The notes: generated by a model not told the origin, from the sequence alone. A stretch of 38,720 bases of DNA from Piscinibacter sp. (GCA_019635485.1 JAHBZL010000044.1:1-38720); one strand, 5' to 3'; numbered from the stretch's first letter, positions 22,749 through 32,001 are shown. Numbers and translations are program-made.

Positions 22749-25382
22749 GTGTTCAGCGACGCGATCCCCGACCCTGCGCTGCTCGAGGCGTGGATCGCGC
22801 AGTCGGGCGAACTTCTGCTGCTGACCGACCGCAGTGGCCTGCCGGTCTGGGCAAACGCGTCGCTGCAGGCCCGCCTGGGGCCTCTGGACGGCCCGCTGAC
22901 CGCGCTCGCGGCCGACGACGGCACGCGTGCGACGCTGGAGGCGGGGCTGGCCGCTGGCGCCCTGGTGCCGACGCGCGTTGCACTGCGCGACGGCCGCTTC
23001 GAGGTGCGCGCTGGCGCGGTGGGCGATCGCCTGCTCTGGACCCTGACGGACCGCACCCGCGAGACCGCCCTGCAGGCCCAGGCGACCCGCCTCGAGGAGC
23101 TGCTCGACATGGCCCAGGAATTCGGCCGCCTCGGCGTCTGGGAGCGCGACATCCCGTCCGGCCGCGGCCGCTGGGACCGCCACGTGTTCGCCTTCTGGGG
23201 GCTCGATCCCCGGCAGGGCACCCCTGACTACGCCGCGGCGATGAGCGCGGTGCACCCGGAAGATCGCGAACGGCTTCCGGTGACCGTCGGCGACCTGCGG
23301 GCCGGCCGCTATGCCCAGCGCTACCGGGTGTTCCAGCCCGACGGCCGCCTGCGCTGGCTGCACTCCCAGTGGGAGATCCGCAACGGTCCCGGCGGCGTTC
23401 CGGACCGCGCCATCGGCATCATGATGGACGACACCGAGTCCTACGAGCTGGCGCGCTCGCTGGACGACGCCAGCGCGCAGCTGAAGATGGCGGTCGAGCT
23501 GGCGGACATCGCGGTCTGGCGCCACGACCTGCGCAGCAACCGCATGCACTACAACGACCGCGCCTACGCGGTGCTGGACATCCCGCCGCGCCCGGACGGG
23601 TTGTCGATCGAGGAAGTGCGTGCGCTCATCCACCCCGAGGACCTGCCCGAGGTGCTCGCCTCCGCGAAGCGCGCGCTGCAGAACGACCGGCCGACCGACA
23701 TGGAAGCCCGCTACCGGCGCAGCGACGGCAGCTGGCGGCACGTGCTGACACGGCGCGTCGTGCAGCGCGATGCCGACGGCCAGCCGCTGGCGTTCCTCGG
23801 TGTGGCGCTCGACATCACCGACCGCGTGCGCGCCGAGCAGGCGCTGCGCACGGCCGACGAGCGGGCGGCGCTGGCGGCGCGCAGCGCCGGGATCGGCACG
23901 TGGGAGGTCGAGTTCGGCTCGGAGGATGTCGAACGCTGGGACGAGCAGATGTTCCGCCTGCGCGGCATCGCGCCGCGCGACCACCCGCCGCCGCGTGAGG
24001 AACGCCTCGCGATGCTGCACCCCGAGGACCGTGCCAGGAGCCTGGATGCCACGCCGGAAGGCCTGGCCAGCCAGCGGCCGGCCCGCTACGAGTTCCGCGT
24101 GATCTGGCCGGACGGCAGCGTGCGCTGGCTGGCCTCGCGCTCGATCCCGGTGCTGGACGCCCAGGGTGGCGTGCGAAAGCGCCTCGGCGTCAACTGGGAC
24201 ATCACCGACGGCAAGGACGCCGAGCTGGCGCGCCAGCAGAGTGCCGTGGCCGAGCGCGCCAGCCAGGCCAAGTCGCAGTTCCTCGCACGCATGAGCCACG
24301 AGCTGCGCACGCCCCTGAATGCCGTGCTGGGCTTCACGCAGCTGCTGCAGGTCGAGGCCCAGGGTCGCAGGGACGATGCGCGCGACGCCAAGCTGCGCCA
24401 CATCCGCGCCGCCGGCGAGCACCTGCTGTCGCTGGTCGACGGCGTGCTGGACCTGTCCAGCCTGGAGGCCGGCCAGCTGCGCCTGGAGGCGCAGCCGGTT
24501 GACCTCGCGGCGCTGGTCGAGCAGGCGCTGCCGCTGGTCGCGCCGCTGGCCGAGCGGCACCGGGTGCACATTCGGCGCGACGACGTGCGGGGCGTCGTGC
24601 GGGCCGACCGGACCCGGGCGCTGCAGGTGGTCGTCAACCTGCTCAGCAACGCGATCAAGTACAACAAGCCCGACGGTGAGGTGCACCTGTCCAGCACGCT
24701 GGCGCCGGACGAGGTCACGCTGGTGGTGACCGACACGGGCCGCGGGCTGAACCGCGGGCAGCTGGTGCACCTGTTCGAGCCCTTCAACCGGCTCGGGGTC
24801 GAGAGCGAGGGCATCGAGGGCACCGGCATCGGGCTGACCATCACCAAGGCACTGCTCGAGCAGATGCATGGCCGCATCGAGGTGCGCAGCCGCCCCGGCG
24901 AAGGCAGCACCTTCGCGATCACGCTGCCGCGCCTGCACGAGGAGCCCGCGTCCAGCCCGTCACCGCTGCCGGAGCTGCCGGCGCGCCTCGCGCGGCGCCA
25001 CGGGCAGTTGCTCTACATCGAGGACAACCAGGTCAACGTGCTGCTCGTCGAGGAGCTGGTGCGCAACCTCTCCGGACTGGACATCGAGAGCGTGGGCACC
25101 GGCGCCGACGGCGTCGCGCGCGCCCTGGACCTGCGGCCGGACCTGGTGCTGGTCGACATGCAATTGCCCGACTTCGACGGCTTCGAGGTGCTGCGCCGGC
25201 TGCGAGCGCACGCGGCGACCGCGGCGATCCCGTGCATCGCGCTGTCCGCCAACGCAATGCCGGAGGACATCGAGCGCGCCCGCGAGGCCGGGTTCGCCGA
25301 CTACTGGACCAAACCGATCGACTTCCGCGCCTTCATGGCCGCGCTCGAATCGCTGTTCCCGCAGCGCGCCGGGACGGCCTGA
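22749..25382 (+). CDS. Hybrid sensor histidine kinase: PAS repeats-HisKA-HATPase-REC
   Basis: This 877-aa protein has no membrane segment, so it is probably cytoplasmic. A weak PAS (about 15-100) precedes three PAS_3-type domains (about 122-230, 245-358 and 370-487), each ending in a DITDR/DITDG-type segment. HisKA follows with H517 in SHELRTPLN, then HATPase_c with N634, DTGRGL (662-667) and GTGIGL (691-696). A C-terminal receiver has E758/D759, phospho-acceptor D803 (LVDMQLPD) and K855. There is no HPt and no adjacent output regulator, so it must signal to a partner elsewhere. The start is a GTG at 22749, only 7 nt after a TAGACT hexamer, so the mRNA might be leaderless. Confidence 0.93.
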   Translation: MFSDAIPDPALLEAWIAQSGELLLLTDRSGLPVWANASLQARLGPLDGPLTALAADDGTRATLEAGLAAGALVPTRVALRDGRFEVRAGAVGDRLLWTLTDRTRETALQAQATRLEELLDMAQEFGRLGVWERDIPSGRGRWDRHVFAFWGLDPRQGTPDYAAAMSAVHPEDRERLPVTVGDLRAGRYAQRYRVFQPDGRLRWLHSQWEIRNGPGGVPDRAIGIMMDDTESYELARSLDDASAQLKMAVELADIAVWRHDLRSNRMHYNDRAYAVLDIPPRPDGLSIEEVRALIHPEDLPEVLASAKRALQNDRPTDMEARYRRSDGSWRHVLTRRVVQRDADGQPLAFLGVALDITDRVRAEQALRTADERAALAARSAGIGTWEVEFGSEDVERWDEQMFRLRGIAPRDHPPPREERLAMLHPEDRARSLDATPEGLASQRPARYEFRVIWPDGSVRWLASRSIPVLDAQGGVRKRLGVNWDITDGKDAELARQQSAVAERASQAKSQFLARMSHELRTPLNAVLGFTQLLQVEAQGRRDDARDAKLRHIRAAGEHLLSLVDGVLDLSSLEAGQLRLEAQPVDLAALVEQALPLVAPLAERHRVHIRRDDVRGVVRADRTRALQVVVNLLSNAIKYNKPDGEVHLSSTLAPDEVTLVVTDTGRGLNRGQLVHLFEPFNRLGVESEGIEGTGIGLTITKALLEQMHGRIEVRSRPGEGSTFAITLPRLHEEPASSPSPLPELPARLARRHGQLLYIEDNQVNVLLVEELVRNLSGLDIESVGTGADGVARALDLRPDLVLVDMQLPDFDGFEVLRRLRAHAATAAIPCIALSANAMPEDIERAREAGFADYWTKPIDFRAFMAALESLFPQRAGTA

Positions 25383-25394
25383 GCGCGCGGCCCG

Positions 25395-27464
25395 TCAGGG
25401 CGTCACCAGGCCCTTCTTGCGCAGCATCGGCTCCACGGTCGCCGCGCGGCCGCGGAACGACCGGTAGGCCTCGGTCGGCTCGATCGAGTTGCCGGCCGAG
25501 TAGATGAAGCGCCGCAGACGCTGCGCCACGGCCGGATCGAACGGGTCGCCGGCCTCGGCGAAGGCGTCGAAGCCGTCCGCATCCAGCACCTCCGCCCACA
25601 GGTAGACGTAGTAACCGGCTGCGTAGCTCGAGCCCGAGAAGAGATGCTGGAAGTGCGGCAGCCGGTGGTTCATCCCGACGCCCGGCGGCATGCCGATCGA
25701 CTCCAGCAGCGTGCGCTCGAAGGCCGAGATGTCCGGTCCCGCGGGCTCGGTGTGCGCATGCACGGCCATGTCCAGCAGCGCCGAAGCGGTGTAGCGCACG
25801 GTCTCGAAGCCCTGGTTGAAGCGGTGCGCCTCCTTCAGGCGCTGCACCAGCGCGTCGGGGATCGGCTCGCCGGTGCGGAAGTGGCGCGCGTGGCGCTTCA
25901 GCACGCTCGGCTCGGTCAGCCAGTGTTCGAACAGCTGCGAGGGCAGCTCGACGAAGTCGCGCAGCACGTTGGTGCCGGCCAGCCGTTCGTAGGTGACGCT
26001 GGACAGCAGGCCGTGCAGGCCATGCCCGAACTCGTGGAACAACGTGCGCGCGTCGTCGAAGGACAGCAGCGTCGGCTCGCCGGCCGCACCGCGGGCGAAG
26101 TTGCTGTTGTTGACGATGATCGGCAGCACCGGATCGTCGCCGCGCAGCGTGTTGCGCGACTGCTGGCGGTAGCTGCTCATCCAGGCGCCGCTGCGCTTGC
26201 TCGGCCGCGCGAAGTTGTCGTGCAGGAAGACGCCGATCGGCGCGTCGTCGGCTCCGCGCACCTCGTAGACCTTGACGTCCGGGTGGTAGGCGCGGATCTC
26301 CGGCCGGGCCACGAAGCGCAACCCGAACAGACGCTGCGCGCAGTCGAACACCGCCTCGACCATGCGGTCCAGCGGGAAGTACGGCTTGACCTGCGCCTCG
26401 TCGAGCTCGTAGCGCAGCTGGCGCACCTTCTCGGCGTGGTAGCGCCAGTCCCAGGCCTCGATCTGCGTCGCGTCGCCGCGCGAGAGCTGCAGCGCCTGCA
26501 GCGCGGCCCGCTCGTTCTCCACGCTGGCCTTGGCGCGCACCCAGACCTGCTGCAGCAGCTGGTCGACCGCGGCGCGCGTGCCGGCCATGGTGTCGGCCAG
26601 CGCGTAGTCGGCATAACAGGTGTAGCCATGCGCGCGCGCCTGCTCCAGGCGCAGCGCGAGGATCTCGCGTGCGACCGGGCGGTTGTCATGCGGACCGTCG
26701 TGTTCGCCGCGGCTCGTCCAGGCGCGCCAGGCCCGCTCGCGCAGGTCGCGCCGCTCGGAGAAGGTCAGGAAGGGCACGATCAGCGAACGCGACAGCGTGA
26801 TCACGTGGGTACCGTCCGGCAATCCGCGGTCGGCCGCCGCCTGGCGGGCCGCGGCGCGCACGAAGTCGGGCAGGCCGGCCAGCTCGGCCTCGTCGCGCAG
26901 CTCGAGCCGGAAGGCCGATTCGTCGGCCAGCACGTTCTGCCCGAAGCGGGTCGTCAGCTCGGCCAGGCGCTCGACGATCTGCCCGTAGCGCTGCTGCAGC
27001 GCGCCATCCAGGCGGGCTCCGGCGCGCACGAAGTCGAAGTGGAAGCGCTCGAGCAGGCGGCGCTGCTCCGGCGTCAGGCCGAGCGCGTCGCGCTGGGCAT
27101 GCAGCACGTCCAGGCGCTCGAACAACGCGCGGTTCATGGAGATCGCGTTGCCGTGCGCGGCCAGCTGCGGCGCCAATTCGCGCTCGGCGGCCTGCAGCGC
27201 CGGCGAGGTCTCGCTCGACGTCAGGTTGAAGAACAGGCTCTCGATGCGCGTGATCAGCCGCCCCGCCCGATCCAGCGCCGCCACCGTGTTGTCGAAGTCC
27301 GGCGGCGCCGGGTTGCGCGCGATCGCGTCGACCTCGGCGAGGTGCTCGCGGCGCGCCACGTCGAAGGCCGGCACGAAGTGCTCGGCACGGATGCGGTCGA
27401 ACGGGGGCAGTCCGTAGGGGGTCTCCCAGGACTGCAGCAGCGGGTTGCTGTTGGCAGTGCTCAT
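25395..27464 (-). CDS. prlC: M3 family metallopeptidase (oligopeptidase A / PrlC type)
   Basis: This 689-aa protein has the thimet oligopeptidase zinc motif HEFGH at residues 477-481 (HEFGHGLHGLLS), with a third zinc-ligand Glu expected about 25 residues later. Its length and N-terminus (NPLLQSWETPYGLPPFDRI) fit oligopeptidase A, which degrades short peptides including cleaved signal peptides. A dipeptidyl carboxypeptidase (Dcp) is a close alternative. There is no signal peptide, so it is cytoplasmic. It follows the secreted coiled-coil gene by 44 nt and may have its own promoter (TAGAAT at 27495-27500). Confidence 0.9.
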   Translation of the reverse strand: MSTANSNPLLQSWETPYGLPPFDRIRAEHFVPAFDVARREHLAEVDAIARNPAPPDFDNTVAALDRAGRLITRIESLFFNLTSSETSPALQAAERELAPQLAAHGNAISMNRALFERLDVLHAQRDALGLTPEQRRLLERFHFDFVRAGARLDGALQQRYGQIVERLAELTTRFGQNVLADESAFRLELRDEAELAGLPDFVRAAARQAAADRGLPDGTHVITLSRSLIVPFLTFSERRDLRERAWRAWTSRGEHDGPHDNRPVAREILALRLEQARAHGYTCYADYALADTMAGTRAAVDQLLQQVWVRAKASVENERAALQALQLSRGDATQIEAWDWRYHAEKVRQLRYELDEAQVKPYFPLDRMVEAVFDCAQRLFGLRFVARPEIRAYHPDVKVYEVRGADDAPIGVFLHDNFARPSKRSGAWMSSYRQQSRNTLRGDDPVLPIIVNNSNFARGAAGEPTLLSFDDARTLFHEFGHGLHGLLSSVTYERLAGTNVLRDFVELPSQLFEHWLTEPSVLKRHARHFRTGEPIPDALVQRLKEAHRFNQGFETVRYTASALLDMAVHAHTEPAGPDISAFERTLLESIGMPPGVGMNHRLPHFQHLFSGSSYAAGYYVYLWAEVLDADGFDAFAEAGDPFDPAVAQRLRRFIYSAGNSIEPTEAYRSFRGRAATVEPMLRKKGLVTP

Positions 27465-27494
27465 CGGGCTTCTCGGGGTGGTGAGAAGGCGCCG

Positions 27495-27500
27495 ATTCTA
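27495..27500 (-). promoter_or_regulatory. Possible -10 element for the M3 peptidase gene
   Basis: On the minus strand TAGAAT (5 of 6 matches to TATAAT) lies 30 nt upstream of the peptidase ATG, in the 44-nt gap. No good -35 is seen. It may provide an internal promoter in addition to readthrough from the gor operon. Confidence 0.35.
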
Positions 27501-27508
27501 GGAGCAGC

Positions 27509-27979
27509 CTATTTGCCTGCGCGGATCGCGGTCTCGTCGAGTTCGTCGAAGCGGCGGTTCTCGCAGCGCTGTGCGAATTGCTTGCGCTCGCCGCCCAGCG
27601 CCTCGATGTCGCCGTTGAAGGCGACGGTGCGCTTCTCGAAGCCGTCGATCGCCTGCTCGCGGGCGCTCGCGCGGGCCTTGAACGCCTCGACCGCCTCGGC
27701 GTTGGTGCGGTCCAGCGTCTCGAGCTGCGCCTTCAGGTCGTCGCCGAGCTTGAGCAGGTCGGCCTTGTCGCGCTCGATGCGCTCGCGCTCCTGGGCCAGC
27801 GCATCGTTGCGGCTGCGGATGCGGTCGAGCCGCTCGAGGCAGTCGCGCAGCTCGGTCCGGGTCAGCAGCGGGCCGCTCGGCTTGCCGGGGCCGAAGCTGC
27901 CGAGCTTGAGCTTGTCGCCGGCCGCCTGGGTGCCGAACGCGACCAGCGCCGCGCAGAACGGGATCAGAACGGGTTTCAT
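27509..27979 (-). CDS. Secreted coiled-coil protein of unknown function
   Basis: From the ATG at 27979 it is 156 aa: a signal peptide (MKPVLIPFCAALVAFGTQAAG), then a helical charged region (about 40-130) with heptad-like Leu/Ile spacing and many Glu, Arg and Lys residues, suggesting a coiled coil. Two Cys remain in the mature part (RDCLERL and QRCENRRFDE) and could form a disulfide. Another ATG at 27991 overlaps the gor stop (ATGA) and would add four residues; either start is possible. It is cotranscribed with gor. I do not recognise the family, and a periplasmic role is an inference. Confidence 0.75.
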   Translation of the reverse strand: MKPVLIPFCAALVAFGTQAAGDKLKLGSFGPGKPSGPLLTRTELRDCLERLDRIRSRNDALAQERERIERDKADLLKLGDDLKAQLETLDRTNAEAVEAFKARASAREQAIDGFEKRTVAFNGDIEALGGERKQFAQRCENRRFDELDETAIRAGK

Positions 27980-27987
27980 GCCCGTGA

Positions 27988-29343
27988 TCATGCCACCGGC
28001 TCGCGCATGGTCACGAACTCCTCGGCGGCAGTCGGATGGATGCCGACGGTGGCGTCGAACTGCGCCTTGGTCGCGCCGGCCTGCAGCGCGACCGCGAAGC
28101 CCTGCACGATCTCACCGGCCTCGTCGCCGACCATGTGCAGGCCGAGCACCCGGTCGCTGGCGGCATCGACGACCAGCTTCATGAACGTGCGCTCGCCGGC
28201 GCCGGACAGCGTGTGCCGCAGCGGCTTGAACTCGCTGCGGAAGATGCGCACGCCGTCGCCCAGCCGCTCACGCGCCTGCGCCTCGGTCAACCCGACGGTC
28301 GCGACGTTCGGATGCGTGAACACCGCGGTCGGGATCAGCGCGTAGTCCAGGCGGCGCTGCCCGGCGCCGAACAGCCGGTCCACCAGCACCATCGCCTCGG
28401 CCAGCGCCACGGGAGTGAGCTGCACCCGGTCGATCACGTCGCCGAGCGCATGCACGCCGGGCAGCGCCGTCTGGTAGTGTTCGTCGACCGGGATCGCGCC
28501 CCGCTCGCCGAGCACGAGGCCGAGGCGCTCCAGTCCCAGCCCGGCGCTGTTCGGCACGCGGCCGGTGGCCATCAGCACGGTGTCCGCGTCGACCGTGCCG
28601 CCGTCGGCCAGGCGAACACACAGCGCGCCGGCCGCGCGCTCGATGGCCGCCGGCGCGCAGCCCAGCCGCAGGTCGATGCCCTGGCGCTGCAGCTCGCGGC
28701 CGACGCAGGCCCGCACGTCGACATCGAAGCCGCGCAGCACCTGCTCGCCGCGCACCAGCTGCACGACCTGCGCCCCGAGCGCGCGGAAGATCGATGCAAA
28801 CTCGCAGGCGATGTAGCCGGCGCCGACCACCACCAGGCGACGCGGGAACACCGGCAGGTCGAACATCGCGTCGGAACTGACCGCGAGCTCGTGCCCCGGC
28901 AGTTCCAGCCCGACCGGCCGGCCGCCGGTGGCCACCAGCACATGGCGCGCACGATGCAACGCGCCGTCGACCTCGACCACGCCGGGCCCGGCCAGCTGCG
29001 CGCGGCCGCGCAGCAGCTGCACGCCGGCGCCGCGCAGCAGCTGCTCGTAGACGCCGTTCAGGCGCTGGATCTCGCGCGCCCGGTTGGCCTTCAGCGTGGC
29101 CCAGTCGAAGGTCGGCGCCGGGCCGGACCAGCCATAGCCGTGCGACTCCTCGAAGCTGGCGGCGTAGCCGGCGGCGTAGCTGTACAGCTTCTTCGGGATG
29201 CAGCCGACGTTCACGCACGTGCCGCCGAGCGCGCCGGGCTCGGCGATCGCCACCCGCGCGCCGCGCTGCGCCGCCATGCGCGCGGCGCGCACGCCGCCGC
29301 TGCCCGCACCGATGACGAACAGGTCCCAGCTCGACTCTTCCAT
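27988..29343 (-). CDS. gor: Glutathione-disulfide reductase
   Basis: This 451-aa flavoprotein has the FAD-binding GAGSGG near residue 12, the redox-active disulfide C43-VNVG-C48 (GGTCVNVGCIPKK), an internal NAD(P) Rossmann motif (GAGYIACEFA), and the C-terminal active-site His436 in HPTAAEE. It reduces GSSG with NADPH in the cytoplasm. KLYSYAA after the disulfide fits glutathione reductase rather than lipoamide or mercuric reductases. It is the first gene of a minus-strand unit with the coiled-coil gene and perhaps prlC, and is divergent from the Gfo/Idh/MocA gene. Confidence 0.95.
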   Translation of the reverse strand: MEESSWDLFVIGAGSGGVRAARMAAQRGARVAIAEPGALGGTCVNVGCIPKKLYSYAAGYAASFEESHGYGWSGPAPTFDWATLKANRAREIQRLNGVYEQLLRGAGVQLLRGRAQLAGPGVVEVDGALHRARHVLVATGGRPVGLELPGHELAVSSDAMFDLPVFPRRLVVVGAGYIACEFASIFRALGAQVVQLVRGEQVLRGFDVDVRACVGRELQRQGIDLRLGCAPAAIERAAGALCVRLADGGTVDADTVLMATGRVPNSAGLGLERLGLVLGERGAIPVDEHYQTALPGVHALGDVIDRVQLTPVALAEAMVLVDRLFGAGQRRLDYALIPTAVFTHPNVATVGLTEAQARERLGDGVRIFRSEFKPLRHTLSGAGERTFMKLVVDAASDRVLGLHMVGDEAGEIVQGFAVALQAGATKAQFDATVGIHPTAAEEFVTMREPVA

Positions 29344-29427
29344 GCAGCACCTCCGGCGCGATCATGCCCCGCAATGCACTGGGTCGTCGCCGGCGGCGTG
29401 CAAATGACAGTCCACAATGCGCGGCCT

Positions 29428-30483
29428 ATGAACGTCCCCGCGCTGCGTGTCGGCCTGATCGGCTACGGCTACGCCGGCCGCACCTTCCACGCCCCGCTGA
29501 TCGCCGCGGTGCCGGGCCTGCGGCTTGCCGCAGTGGCCAGCCGGGATGCCGCCCGCGTGCACGCCGACTGGCCGCAGGCCGAGGTGCTCGACGCGCCGGC
29601 GCTGCTGCAGCGCGCCGACCTGGACCTGGTCGTCATCGCGACGCCGAACGACAGCCACTACCCGCTGGCCCGCGCCGCGCTGGCCGCCGGGCGGCACGTC
29701 GTGGTCGACAAGCCGTTCACGCTGACACCCGCCGAGGCACGCGAGCTGCAGGCGCTGGCCGCGCAGCGTGGCCGGCTGCTGTCGGTGTTCCACAACCGCC
29801 GCTGGGACGGCGACTTCCTGACACTCGAGGCCCTGCTCGCGGCCGGCACGCTGGGCCGGGTGGTGCACCTCGAATCGCGCTTCGACCGCTTCCGGCCGCA
29901 GGTGCGTACGCGCTGGCGCGAATCTGCGCAGCCCGGCGGCGGGCTCTGGTTCGACCTCGGCCCGCACCTGCTGGACCAGGCCCTGCAGCTGTTCGGCCCG
30001 CCGCACGGCCTCGCGCTGGACCAGGCCGTGCTGCGCGACGGGGCGCAGGCCGACGACTGGTTCCTCGCCCGGCTCCGCTACGACCGGCGGCGGGTCGTGC
30101 TCGGCGCGAGCGCGCTGGCCGCTGCCCCGGGGCCGCGCTTCGTCGTGCACGGCACACAGGGCAGTTGGGTCAAGCATGGCCTGGACACCCAGGAAGACGC
30201 GCTCAAGGCCGGTGCCCGCCCGCACGGTGCGGCTGGCCTGGACACCCCCGATCCCGGCCCCAGCGTCCTGACCCGCCCGGAGGGCGACCGCCTGGTCGAC
30301 ACGCCGCTGCCGCTGCTGCCGGGCCGCTACGTGGACTACTACGCCGGCGTCCACGCGGCCCTCTGCGAAGGACGCCCCGCGCCGGTACCGCCCGACCAGG
30401 CCGTCGCGGTGATGGACCTGCTCGCGCTCGGCCAGGCCAGCGCCCGCGCGGGGCGCGAACTGCCGGTCGGGCCGGTGGCCTGA
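29428..30483 (+). CDS. Gfo/Idh/MocA family oxidoreductase
   Basis: This 351-aa protein has an N-terminal Rossmann fold (GLIGYGYAGRTFHAPLI, starting at about residue 9), the DKPFTLT motif with the catalytic-region Lys, and a C-terminal alpha/beta domain containing GGGLWFDLGPHLLDQAL. It resembles the YdgJ subgroup. Members oxidise or reduce sugars, inositols or related substrates with NAD(P). The substrate is unknown. The start ATG lies 9 nt after a CACAAT hexamer (29413-29418), so its leader would be very short. The following gene is convergent, 16 bp away. Confidence 0.92.
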   Translation: MNVPALRVGLIGYGYAGRTFHAPLIAAVPGLRLAAVASRDAARVHADWPQAEVLDAPALLQRADLDLVVIATPNDSHYPLARAALAAGRHVVVDKPFTLTPAEARELQALAAQRGRLLSVFHNRRWDGDFLTLEALLAAGTLGRVVHLESRFDRFRPQVRTRWRESAQPGGGLWFDLGPHLLDQALQLFGPPHGLALDQAVLRDGAQADDWFLARLRYDRRRVVLGASALAAAPGPRFVVHGTQGSWVKHGLDTQEDALKAGARPHGAAGLDTPDPGPSVLTRPEGDRLVDTPLPLLPGRYVDYYAGVHAALCEGRPAPVPPDQAVAVMDLLALGQASARAGRELPVGPVA

Positions 30484-30499
30484 ACGCCGCGGCGCGGCC

Positions 30500-31381
30500 T
30501 CAGTCCTTCTGGTGCGGCGGCAGCTTCGCGCCGCAGTCGCGGCAGAACGCCGCCGTCGTTTCGTGCCCCTCGCTCAGGCACTCCGGGCAGGTGCGCGTGG
30601 TCGGCTCGCCCGGGCGGAAGCGCTGCGCGGTGAACTCGGCGCTGACGATGCCCGTCGGCACGGCCAGCACGCCCCAGCCGAGCAGCATCATCAGCGACGC
30701 GATGGCGCGGCCCAGGTCGGTCCTGGGCGTGATGTCGCCGAAGCCGACGGTCGTCATCGTCGTGACCGCCCAGTAGATGCCGATCGGGATGCTCGTGAAC
30801 CCGTTCTCCGCGCCTTCGACGACGTACATCAGCGTGCCCATCACCAGCACCGCCATCAGCACGAAGGACAGGAACACGAGGATCTTGCGCCGGCTCGCCG
30901 CCAGCGCCCCGCCCAGTGCCCGGTACTCGACGACGTACTCGCTCATCTTCAGCACGCGGAACATGCGCAGCAGGCGCAGGATGCGCACGTCGATCAGCGC
31001 GTGCAGCTCCGGTGCCAGCAGCGCGAGCCAGGTGGGCAGCACGGCCAGCAGGTCGATGATGCCGAACACGCTGCGCGCGTAGCGGGCCGGCCGGCGCACG
31101 CAGGCCAGCCGCGCGATGTACTCGCCGGTGAACAGCACCGTGAAGGCCCACTCGATGACCTGGAACGCGCCGCCGAAGCGCGCGTGCACGCTGCCCACGC
31201 TGTCCAGCACGACGACCGCGACGCTGGCCAGGATGGCCCAGATCAGCAGCAAGTCGAAGATGCGGCCGGCGCGCGTGTCCGCTTCGAAGATGATGGTGTA
31301 GACGCGGCGTCGCCAGCCGGCATCCGGCCGGCCGAAATCGTGCAGGGCGCCGTCCGCCAGCGGGCTGGGGGTGCTGTCCAT
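30500..31381 (-). CDS. Voltage-gated potassium channel with C-terminal zinc ribbon
   Basis: This 293-aa six-helix channel has a voltage-sensor S4 with basic residues every third position (R133, R136, R139, R142, K145). The pore selectivity filter is TVGFGD at 211-216, then S6. The C-terminus adds a short zinc ribbon, C265-x2-C268 and C280-x2-C283 (CPEC...CRDC), in place of the usual RCK or cyclic-nucleotide domain. Selectivity for K+ follows from the filter; the ribbon's role is unknown. The gene is divergent from yaeQ (65-nt gap) and convergent with the Gfo gene. Confidence 0.92.
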   Translation of the reverse strand: MDSTPSPLADGALHDFGRPDAGWRRRVYTIIFEADTRAGRIFDLLLIWAILASVAVVVLDSVGSVHARFGGAFQVIEWAFTVLFTGEYIARLACVRRPARYARSVFGIIDLLAVLPTWLALLAPELHALIDVRILRLLRMFRVLKMSEYVVEYRALGGALAASRRKILVFLSFVLMAVLVMGTLMYVVEGAENGFTSIPIGIYWAVTTMTTVGFGDITPRTDLGRAIASLMMLLGWGVLAVPTGIVSAEFTAQRFRPGEPTTRTCPECLSEGHETTAAFCRDCGAKLPPHQKD

Positions 31382-31420
31382 GGTCTTGCCGATTGTCGCC
31401 CGAGGCGGGGCGCGGGCCTC

Positions 31421-31429
31421 TGGTCTAAT
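31421..31429 (+). promoter_or_regulatory. Extended -10 promoter element for yaeQ
   Basis: TGG-TCTAAT matches an extended -10 (TGn followed by 5 of 6 TATAAT positions) and lies 17 nt before the yaeQ ATG. No -35 is evident, as often with extended -10 promoters. It would also serve the downstream GNAT-S9A-DUF924 genes. Confidence 0.45.
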
Positions 31430-31446
31430 CGGGCCTTTGCCCGCCC

Positions 31447-32001
31447 ATGGCGCTGAAAGCCACCATCTTCAAGGCGCGCGTGCAGATCGCCGACATGGAT
31501 CGCAGCGTCTACGCCGATCACGCGCTGACCCTCGCCCGCCACCCGTCCGAGACCGACGAGCGGATGATGGTGCGCCTGCTCGCCTTCGCGCTGCACGTGC
31601 CGCCGGACGACCATGACGGCGCGCTCGAGTTCGGCAAGGGCCTGTCCGATGCCGACGAGCCGGACCTGTGGCAACGCGACCTGACCGGCCGCATCGTGCA
31701 CTGGGTCGAGGTCGGCCAGCCCGACGAGCGCCGCCTGCTGCGCGCCGCCGGCCGGGCCGACCGCGTCAGCGTGCTCGCCTACGGTGCCAGCACGCCGATC
31801 TGGTGGGACGGCCTCGTGAATCGCGTCAGCCGCGCGTCGAACCTCGCCGTGTGGCGGCTCGAACCCGCGCAGTCGCAGGCGCTGGCCGGGCTGGCGCAGC
31901 GCACGATGCAGCTGCAGGCCACGATCCAGGACGGCCACGCCTGGCTCGGCGACGGCCAGCAGGCCGTCGAACTCACTCCCGAACGTCTGAACCCGCGCTG
32001 A
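31447..32001 (+). CDS. yaeQ: YaeQ family protein
   Basis: This 184-aa protein begins MALKATIFKARVQIADMDR, the conserved YaeQ start. It contains DERMMVRLLAFAL, GLSDADEPDLW, VEVGQPDERRL and YGASTPIWW, all YaeQ signatures. The fold resembles PD-(D/E)XK nucleases, and the D..E.GQPD segment supplies candidate metal ligands. The cellular function is not settled; an early link to RfaH suppression in E. coli was not borne out. It is the first gene of a probable operon with the GNAT gene 13 nt downstream. Confidence 0.93.
   Translation: MALKATIFKARVQIADMDRSVYADHALTLARHPSETDERMMVRLLAFALHVPPDDHDGALEFGKGLSDADEPDLWQRDLTGRIVHWVEVGQPDERRLLRAAGRADRVSVLAYGASTPIWWDGLVNRVSRASNLAVWRLEPAQSQALAGLAQRTMQLQATIQDGHAWLGDGQQAVELTPERLNPR

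Noticed and set aside
21183-24938. 1251-aa minus-strand open frame
   Set aside because: It is antisense to the csp, CurA-like and histidine kinase genes, all of which have conserved motifs. High GC keeps opposite frames open.
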